Assembly: GCF_900184035.1 (NCBI RefSeq)
Contig: NZ_FXWP01000026.1
Span: 91,758-155,757 of the forward strand
Source of the DNA: Kosakonia pseudosacchari
GTDB taxonomy: Bacteria; Pseudomonadota; Gammaproteobacteria; Enterobacterales; Enterobacteriaceae
Direction of reading: 5' to 3'
DNA: 64,000 bases
In this document: in pieces, positions 58,087 through 64,000 of the stretch
Layout: each line of letters begins with the position of its first letter
How positions within the stretch are numbered: the stretch's first letter is position 1
Program-made: the position numbers and the translations under genes
The notes under the pieces: model-generated
Seen by the model: the letters and a program-made list of their open reading frames with translations, nothing else
Databases searched by the model: none
Told to the model about the DNA's origin: nothing

Positions 58087-58812
58087 TCAGTGCTCCATGG
58101 TGAATTCAATCATGTCGGCGCGCGTCAGGCTGACGGAATATTCCGTGGCGTTGACCTCGCCTTCACGATGGTTAAGGGTGCGCACGCAGAGCAGCGGCGC
58201 CATGTTCGGGATCTCCAGCCAGCGGCTCTCTTTAACTTGCGCGCGGCGGGCGCTGATGCGTGTCTGGGTACGTTTCAGGCTGACGCCAGCCCGATCGCGT
58301 AAAAAGTCATGCAGTGAACCGCTATCAAACTGCTGCAACAGCGGCCATAACTGAGTGTCGGAGAAATAGTGATCGATAAGGCACAGCGCCACGCCATTCA
58401 CCCGACGGCGAGTACGCAGGTGAATAACGTTGTCGCCCTCCTGGATGCCTAACGCATCGGCGACGTGTTGAGACGCCGGGCGCAGCACTGCCAGCAGGCG
58501 TTCGCTGGTGGGATGGCTGCCCTGATCGAGTAGGTTCTGGCTAAAGCGCGCCTGCGCATTAAGGGGGTAATCGAACGGGCGCATCAGCACCATCACGCCG
58601 ACGCCCTGGCGGCGCTGTACCCAGCCTTTTTCCACCAGTTGATCGATCGCGCGACGCAGTGTGTGGCGGTTAACCTCAAAACGCGTAGCCAGTTGCTGCT
58701 CTGCGGGTAGCCAGTCGCCGCAGCGATAGTTGCTGCGAAGCTCCTGCTCTAACCGTGCGGCGATTTCCTGATAGCGCGTGGGGTAGCTGGTCGGATGTCT
58801 GGACAAGTGCAT
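58087..58812 (-). CDS. phnF: GntR/UTRA regulator PhnF
   Basis: The protein has 241 residues, as in E. coli, from the ATG at 58812 (MHLSRHPTSYPTRYQEIAARLE); another ATG lies six bases upstream. It has a GntR winged helix (LPAEQQLATRFEVNRHTLRRAIDQLVEKGWV) and a UTRA ligand-binding domain. It is predicted to repress phn genes. In E. coli phnF follows phnCDE, whereas here it is the first gene of the unit and probably has its own promoter at 58813-58946. No convincing Pho box was found there. Confidence 0.94.
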   Translation of the reverse strand: MHLSRHPTSYPTRYQEIAARLEQELRSNYRCGDWLPAEQQLATRFEVNRHTLRRAIDQLVEKGWVQRRQGVGVMVLMRPFDYPLNAQARFSQNLLDQGSHPTSERLLAVLRPASQHVADALGIQEGDNVIHLRTRRRVNGVALCLIDHYFSDTQLWPLLQQFDSGSLHDFLRDRAGVSLKRTQTRISARRAQVKESRWLEIPNMAPLLCVRTLNHREGEVNATEYSVSLTRADMIEFTMEH

Positions 58813-58946
58813 GCTCATTGTAGCTCCGCGGGCCAGGTAAAAAGTGGTCTTATCGTGAAGGGCAAATGTTGCATTTTGGTTATGCGGTGATTGCGCGGGG
58901 ATGAATCTTGGCAAGCAGGAAAAGCCATATGGCGGTATAGAAATGA

Positions 58947-58971
58947 AAAAGGAGCCATTGGCTCCTTTTTA
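58947..58971 (-). terminator. Terminator of yjdN
   Basis: AAAAAGGAGCC and GGCTCCTTTTT form a perfect 11-base stem around ATT, directly after the yjdN stop. Confidence 0.9.
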
Positions 58972-58981
58972 AATGAAGAGA

Positions 58982-59428
58982 TTAAGCGGCAGGTGGTGCT
59001 TTGGCGACATTCACCATCCAGGGAATGCCGAATTTATCGGTCACCATGCCAAAGCCGTGCGCCCAGAATGTCTCCTGCCACGGCATGGTGACGCGCCCGT
59101 CGGCGGCAAGCGCGTCGAACCAGGCCTTGCCCTGGTTTACATCCTGCGTGGCGAGGCTTAAGGTAAAACCGCTGTAATCTGCGCTGTTTTGCCTGCCATC
59201 GCTCATCATAATTTCGCTGTCGGCAATGCGTAAATTCGCGTGGGCAATATCGTCCTTGGCAAAAGCCTGACCCGCAGCGCAGCCTTCATCGTTATTGCTC
59301 TCTTGCGGGGACGTGGGCATTTCACCAAATGTAATCTTATAGGTTAATTCAGCATGAAGTGCCTGCTGGTAAAACTCGATGGCCTGCTGACACTGACCAG
59401 AAAAAGAGATGTAGGGACTGAGCGGCAT
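58982..59428 (-). CDS. yjdN: VOC-fold protein YjdN (PhnB)
   Basis: The 148-residue protein has the PhnB-like glyoxalase/VOC fold: SPYISFSGQCQQAIEFYQQAL, YKITFGEMP, and WQETFWAHGFGMVTDKFGIPWMVN. The second of two close ATGs (59428) is better spaced from the CGAGG site. It is the E. coli yjdN equivalent and precedes phn genes as in E. coli; function in phosphonate use is not shown. Confidence 0.92.
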   Translation of the reverse strand: MPLSPYISFSGQCQQAIEFYQQALHAELTYKITFGEMPTSPQESNNDEGCAAGQAFAKDDIAHANLRIADSEIMMSDGRQNSADYSGFTLSLATQDVNQGKAWFDALAADGRVTMPWQETFWAHGFGMVTDKFGIPWMVNVAKAPPAA

Positions 59429-59491
59429 AATCATTACCTCGGGTAACGAAATCTGCCATTAAGTGTAGCCGTTGCGGGAAAAAGTAAACCA

Positions 59492-59515
59492 GACGGGAAG
59501 CGAATGCTTCCCGTC
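59492..59515 (-). terminator. Terminator of yjdM
   Basis: GACGGGAAGC and GCTTCCCGTC pair perfectly around GAAT, just after the yjdM stop on the minus strand. Confidence 0.85.
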
Positions 59516-59521
59516 AAAACA

Positions 59522-59857
59522 TCAATTCTTTTTAACAAATTCAGATTTGAGTTTCATTGGACCGAAACCGTCGATTTTACAATCGATATTATGATCGCCT
59601 TCGACCAGACAAATATTTTTTACCTTGGTGCCGATCTTCAACATTGAAGAACTGCCTTTTACTTTCAAGTCTTTAATTACGGTGACGCTATCACCATCGG
59701 CTAAAAGATTGCCGTTAGCATCTTTGACGATTAATTCATCTGCATCGTGAGCAGGTTCCGCATCGTTCCACTCGTGAGCGCATTCCGGGCAAATGAACAT
59801 GCCATTATCTTCATAGGTGTATTCGGAATTACATTTTGGGCAGTGGGGGAGTTGCAT
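59522..59857 (-). CDS. yjdM: Zinc-ribbon protein YjdM (PhnA)
   Basis: The protein is 111 residues from the ATG at 59857 ([18 protein letters not shown]). An N-terminal zinc ribbon ([21 protein letters not shown]) is followed by a PhnA-type beta domain ([25 protein letters not shown]). It matches E. coli YjdM in length and place. The name PhnA reflects location, not proven phosphonate activity. Confidence 0.94.
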   Translation of the reverse strand: MQLPHCPKCNSEYTYEDNGMFICPECAHEWNDAEPAHDADELIVKDANGNLLADGDSVTVIKDLKVKGSSSMLKIGTKVKNICLVEGDHNIDCKIDGFGPMKLKSEFVKKN

Positions 59858-60456
59858 AGGGAGTTCCTCAAAAGTACATACAAGCGGGGTAAACCGCACA
59901 AAGGCTCAGCGCCAGAAAGGCTGCGATTATACAGCAAAACCGTACTATTGCCGTTGTTATTATTTTTTTCAGAAAAAACATAAAAAGTGTTTGTAGTGAC
60001 ATAACCTGTCATTCGGTTAAGCGATGCTTATTCCTGAAACATGATGAGTAAATTCTTACGCCAGTTATTTAGATTATTTTCTGGTGGAAATTGCCAGCAT
60101 TTACTAATTCATATAAGGTGGCGTGGAGTATCTGGTGTAATTCGAACCTGAACTGTCATGCCTGCAACGCTGCCAGCAATGGTGGTTATTACCTCTCAAA
60201 TTGGGTGGGTAAATAAATGATGATATATCCTGGTTGTTCCTGAAAATGAGCTAAGCTCAAACTCTCTGGTTTTTATCACCGGAGTTGCGGCGCTGTCATT
60301 TTTTGAGAAAAAAAATATATATTTTCCTGAGTATCATCAGGCGTTTATCTTTTCGAAGATATTTTCCACACGTAATTATAAAAGCCGAAACTTCACTAAT
60401 AAAACTTTCCGGCTAAATAAAAGTAAGAAAATTTGCGTTAAGGAAAGACTTTTGAC
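59858..60456. other. 600-base AT-rich intergenic region between yjdM and crfC
   Basis: No gene is seen. The region must hold both divergent promoters. It is strongly AT-rich near 60300-60420, just before crfC. Confidence 0.6.
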
Positions 60457-62811
60457 ATGCACACACAAACAATTTTTGAATTAAGCCAGGAAGCAGAAAG
60501 ATTGTTGCAACTTTCCTTGCACAATCTCCAGGCTTTAAAAAAAATACCGACGGCGACGTTTGATGAGACGCACGCCAGCGGTAAGGCGGAAAACGCCAAT
60601 GTTTTGCCGTTGCATTTCAGCGCGCGCGGCGTTGAAGCGCAGCAGGCGACGCTGCATAACGAATTACGGAAAATTACCCGGCTGGAAATGGTGCTGGCGA
60701 TTGTTGGTACCATGAAGGCAGGCAAGTCGACCACCATCAACGCGATTGTCGGCACGGAAGTGCTGCCCAACCGTAACCGGCCGATGACCGCGTTGCCCAC
60801 CCTTATTCGCCACACGCCTGGTCAAAAAGAGCCGGTGCTGCACTTTTCTCACGTCGGGCCTATCGACGCGCTTGCGCAACAGCTGCAGACGCGGCTGTTT
60901 AATTACAACCGTGAAAAGCTGGCGCAAAAAATTGAAATCGATAAAGACATGGCCGCGCTGCTGGATCGTATTGCGCAAGGCGATGCGTTTGATAAGCACT
61001 ACCTGGGCGCACAGCCGATTTTCCACTGCCTGAAAAGCCTCAATGATCTGGTGCGCCTCTCCAAAGCGCTGGATGTGGATTTCCCGTTTTCCGCCTATGC
61101 GGCGATTGAACACATTCCGGTGATTGAGGTGGAGTTTGTCCACCTTGCGGGGCTGGATAATCAACTGGGTCAACTGACGCTGCTGGATACCCCCGGGCCG
61201 AATGAAGCCGGGCAGCCGCATCTGCAAAAAATGCTCAGCGAGCAACTGGCGCGCGCTTCGGCGGTGCTGGCGGTGATGGACTACACACAGCTTAAATCCA
61301 TCTCTGATGAGGAGGTGCGCCGCGCGATCTCCTCGGTCGGCCGTTCGGTGCCGCTGTATGCGCTGGTGAACAAATTCGATCAGAAAGATCGTAACAGTGA
61401 CGATGAAGATCAGGTTAAGGCGCTGATTTCCGGGACGTTAATGAAAGGAAATATTAACCCGGCGCAGATTTTCCCGGTCTCTTCAATGTGGGGCTATCTG
61501 GCGAACCGCGCCCGCCACGAGTTGCAGCACCAGGGGCGTTTGCCGGATCCGCAAGAGCAGCGCTGGGTGCAGGACTTTGCCGAAGCCGCGCTCGGACGCC
61601 GCTGGCGTAACGCCGATTTAGAGGATATTGAGCATATCCGCCATGCCGCCGATCTGCTGTGGGAGGATTCGCTGTTTGAAAAACCGATTCGCACACTGCT
61701 GCATGCCGCGCACGCAAACGCCTCGCTTTATGCGCTGCGTTCGGCGTCGCATAAGCTGCTGAACTACACCCAAAGCGCCCGCGAGTACCTCGATTTTCGC
61801 TATCAGGGTTTAACCGTGGCCTATGAAAAGCTGGAGCAAAACATCTCCCGGCTGGAAGAGGATATGGCGCTGCTGCGTAGCTGTCAGGAAGGTGTGAGTG
61901 ATGAAATTGAACACGAAGTGGAAGAGGCGCTCGCCGCAGCCGAGATTTATATTCATGGTCAGCAATTTGAAATTGTCGAAGCCATTGATGCCTGGTTCCA
62001 TGATGGTCAGTTAATGACAATGGTCAGTGAAAGCCATGCTGACTTAGGTTTTGATGAGCGCTTCGCGCCGGGACAACTGGTGCTGGAAAATGAAGGCCAG
62101 GCGCAGGTCGCGCTCAGTAAAATTCGCTCGGTGTGCGAGACGATTTTAGTCGCGGCGCAGGAGCGCATCAGCCGCGAGCTGGCACAGCGCTTCGACGAAC
62201 TGGAAAACACGCTGGCACGTTCGTTGAATGATGCGATGCGCCCCATCGAAACTCGTATTAAAGAGGAACTGACGCACGCCGGTTTTCGCGCACGTATCAG
62301 TTTTCCGGCGTTCCAGGCGAGCGCGCTCAACTTTAACGCCCGTTCGTTGTTTACCAATGTGATAGCGCCGCAAGATTTGCCGGCCGGGCAGGCGCCGCGC
62401 GCTGGCAGCATGCGGGAAACCGTGTCGCGTTGGCTCAATAACCCCAGTTGGGGGTGGGACGATTATGTCGCCACGCGAACCCGCTATGTGATCGACCTTA
62501 CGGCGTTAAACAAGAAACTCATCGACCATGTCGCTCATTTTTGTGAACAAATTCGTAAAGCTTTGAGCGCGCAGGTCGATGTTTCTGTTACGGCGGGAAT
62601 GGCGACATTTTTTGCCGAATTCTCGTTAAGTCTTGCGGGACTACAGGAAAGTTTGCGTGACAGCCTGGCGATACGACAGCAGAACGAGTCGTCAGTGTTG
62701 GCGTTGCGCCAGCAATTGCAGCAGAGCATCAGGACAGCCAATTGGATCCATGAGGACGCACGCCTGTTACGCGATGATATACAAACCCTCTTCGCGGCAG
62801 ATCTACCATGA
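60457..62811 (+). CDS. crfC: Dynamin-like clamp-binding GTPase CrfC
   Basis: The 784-residue protein matches E. coli CrfC (YjdA): Walker A GTMKAGKSTTINAIVG, DTPGPNEAG for G3 and NKFD for G4. A long helical stalk region follows with charged coiled-coil segments. CrfC binds the DNA-polymerase clamp and is involved in linking sister replication forks. From memory E. coli CrfC has 742 residues; the extra length here seems to lie in the stalk around 61900-62150. Its end overlaps yjcZ by four bases (ATGA), so the two form an operon. Confidence 0.94.
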   Translation: MHTQTIFELSQEAERLLQLSLHNLQALKKIPTATFDETHASGKAENANVLPLHFSARGVEAQQATLHNELRKITRLEMVLAIVGTMKAGKSTTINAIVGTEVLPNRNRPMTALPTLIRHTPGQKEPVLHFSHVGPIDALAQQLQTRLFNYNREKLAQKIEIDKDMAALLDRIAQGDAFDKHYLGAQPIFHCLKSLNDLVRLSKALDVDFPFSAYAAIEHIPVIEVEFVHLAGLDNQLGQLTLLDTPGPNEAGQPHLQKMLSEQLARASAVLAVMDYTQLKSISDEEVRRAISSVGRSVPLYALVNKFDQKDRNSDDEDQVKALISGTLMKGNINPAQIFPVSSMWGYLANRARHELQHQGRLPDPQEQRWVQDFAEAALGRRWRNADLEDIEHIRHAADLLWEDSLFEKPIRTLLHAAHANASLYALRSASHKLLNYTQSAREYLDFRYQGLTVAYEKLEQNISRLEEDMALLRSCQEGVSDEIEHEVEEALAAAEIYIHGQQFEIVEAIDAWFHDGQLMTMVSESHADLGFDERFAPGQLVLENEGQAQVALSKIRSVCETILVAAQERISRELAQRFDELENTLARSLNDAMRPIETRIKEELTHAGFRARISFPAFQASALNFNARSLFTNVIAPQDLPAGQAPRAGSMRETVSRWLNNPSWGWDDYVATRTRYVIDLTALNKKLIDHVAHFCEQIRKALSAQVDVSVTAGMATFFAEFSLSLAGLQESLRDSLAIRQQNESSVLALRQQLQQSIRTANWIHEDARLLRDDIQTLFAADLP

Positions 62812-63686
62812 AAAATCGACTACTGGACGGCCCGGGGCGCGTACTTGAGTGTATTCACCCGAAATTTATCGTGGACTTGGTGCAGGGCGTTGATGCGCCG
62901 CGCCAGACGCCGATTGTGCCTCAACAGCAGTTGTTTCGTGAGCGGCTGACGCAGGAGATCATGGCGCAAACGCAGCTGCGCCCGTGGGCGATGTCTGGCG
63001 TATTAAACGAGAACGACGCGCTGCGTCTGGGGCTGGCGGAAAAACTGGCCAGCATGCTTGATCCGGGGTATCTGGCATTAACCCGCATTACCGAGCGGCT
63101 GGCGGCGTTACAACAAGCGGAGCGCCGTCCTGCCAACGCGACGCCTGGCGCGCAGCAGCAATATGACGAGCTGGTTGACCATTTTAGCCAGCGTGCGGCG
63201 TGGAAAGAGAAAGCGCTGACCCAGCGCGGGCTGGCGGTACAGGCGGGGAACCATAGCGAGCAAGTTTTTGCTCACTGGCGCGCCGGGAATTACAACGGCT
63301 GGTCGATGGCCGGACGCTGCTACATCGCGCTGGAAGAGTTGCGCTGGGGGGCGTTTGGTGATGCCTGTCGCCTGGCGAATGAAGGTGTGGCGAAAATGCT
63401 GAAAGATAACCTGCGTGCAATGGCTGCCGATTTTCTGGCGCAGGGAATTAATGCGTCGCCGGCGACCCGACATTTCTACCACCAGTGGCTGGCGACACCT
63501 TCAACGCCAGGGTTGATGGACTATAAAGATTTACTTGGCTGGCTTGGCGACTGGTGTGATGCTGAACGCCACCCGATCTGCTGGTCTGTTACTCAGAGCT
63601 GGCAAACGGTGGCGCTGGGCATGCCGCGGCTCTGTTCCGCAACGCGCATCGCGACGGCGATGGTGGATGAAGTGTTTGGCGAATAA
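62808..63686 (+). CDS. yjcZ: YjcZ family protein
   Basis: The 292-residue protein matches E. coli YjcZ in size and location, overlapping crfC by four bases. It has no signal peptide or membrane segments and is largely helical. In relatives it is always found with crfC, which suggests that it helps the GTPase. The specific role is not established to my knowledge. Confidence 0.88.
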   Translation: MKNRLLDGPGRVLECIHPKFIVDLVQGVDAPRQTPIVPQQQLFRERLTQEIMAQTQLRPWAMSGVLNENDALRLGLAEKLASMLDPGYLALTRITERLAALQQAERRPANATPGAQQQYDELVDHFSQRAAWKEKALTQRGLAVQAGNHSEQVFAHWRAGNYNGWSMAGRCYIALEELRWGAFGDACRLANEGVAKMLKDNLRAMAADFLAQGINASPATRHFYHQWLATPSTPGLMDYKDLLGWLGDWCDAERHPICWSVTQSWQTVALGMPRLCSATRIATAMVDEVFGE

Positions 63687-63858
63687 CCCGCTTTCCCGCG
63701 CGTAAACCTCCGCCTTCTATCTATAAAGGCGGCACGGGTTAACGGTGAAAGGGCCGGGCAAAACCCGTAAAGGCCTTTTCTTCCCGTCATGTGTGCGTGC
63801 ATATCAGACAACCTCTTTTGCTCATCACATCCGCCGGATGTGGTTTTCAACGGGCCAT

Positions 63859-63878
63859 AAAAAAGCCCCTGACGGGCT
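63859..63878 (-). terminator. Minus-strand terminator at the right edge
   Basis: AGCCC and GGGCT pair around CTGAC, with a six-base T run on the minus strand. It ends a leftward transcript that starts to the right, beyond or near the window end. Confidence 0.7.
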
Positions 63879-63890
63879 GAGGGATCCCCA

Positions 63891-63974
63891 GAAACATCAT
63901 TAATACACCATGATGATGTTTCGATAGACCCTCGCTATATCGGCGTATACCCTGTCGGGGTTCATCCCCGACAG
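63891..63974. repeat. Two stable inverted repeats beside the right-edge terminator
   Basis: GAAACATCAT/ATGATGTTTC at 63891-63922 and CTGTCGGGG/CCCCGACAG at 63952-63974 are perfect arms. With the terminator they form three hairpins in about 115 bases. They may belong to a 3' untranslated region or a small RNA read leftward. Confidence 0.6.
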
Positions 63975-64000
63975 GAGCCCCGGCGACTGCCGGATGACAT

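Noticed and set aside
58813..58946. Pho box upstream of phnF
   Set aside because: No pair of CTGTCA-like direct repeats with 11-base spacing was found; only a weak chance match near the start.

Overview
This window comes from a chromosome of the family Enterobacteriaceae. Many genes closely match E. coli proteins in sequence and in order: yjcB, pdeC, soxS, soxR, ghxP, yjcE, yjcH/actP/acs, gltP, fdhF (with an in-frame selenocysteine TGA), yjdP, the phn C-P lyase genes, yjdN, yjdM, crfC and yjcZ. The accessory content between these core blocks (Tc toxin, extra sugar operon, GST after soxR, cidAB/lrgAB-like pair) suggests an Enterobacter/Kosakonia/Klebsiella-like relative rather than E. coli. 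The genus is inference from recalled gene order; no search was run.

Layout. 1-6117: the 3' part of a Tc insecticidal toxin B-subunit gene whose product runs, in one open frame, into ten bacterial Ig-like domains and two adhesin (DUF823-like) domains. This fusion is the most unusual object in the window. 6324-13287: a cupin gene, then a divergent pair of operons around two perfect palindromes: a leftward MBL-hydrolase/LacI-regulator/inositol-phosphatase operon and a rightward ABC importer operon. Together they look like an uptake and hydrolysis system for a phosphorylated compound. 13373-14494: a probable secreted effector with a caspase/C80-like His/Cys domain. 14799-24201: core block yjcB, a diguanylate cyclase, pdeC, soxS/soxR, the small RNA SraL, GST, ghxP and yjcE. 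24249-33978: a LysR regulator with a CidA/CidB pair, a Gfo/Idh oxidoreductase, the acetate module acs-yjcH-actP, and gltP. The nrf genes that lie between acs and gltP in E. coli are absent.

34145-38232: an AT-richer accessory cluster with an ArsR-type regulator, a TauE-type permease, an EamA exporter and two different SAM methyltransferases with overlapping ends. 38268-40415: selenoprotein formate dehydrogenase H with a SECIS hairpin and a sigma-54 promoter. 40672-50247: a response regulator and a hybrid histidine kinase flank a leftward operon coding for a ribose-type ABC importer, a D-lyxose-type isomerase, a class II aldolase and a PfkB kinase; this is a complete import, isomerise, phosphorylate and cleave route for a sugar. 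50328-59857: yjdP, a small phosphatase-like gene and the phn cluster phnF-G-H-I-J-K-L-M-N-P, which lacks phnC, phnD, phnE and phnO, then yjdN and yjdM. 60457-63686: the dynamin-like crfC gene and yjcZ. The right edge holds a cluster of hairpins.

No rRNA, tRNA, CRISPR array, insertion sequence or integrase was seen.
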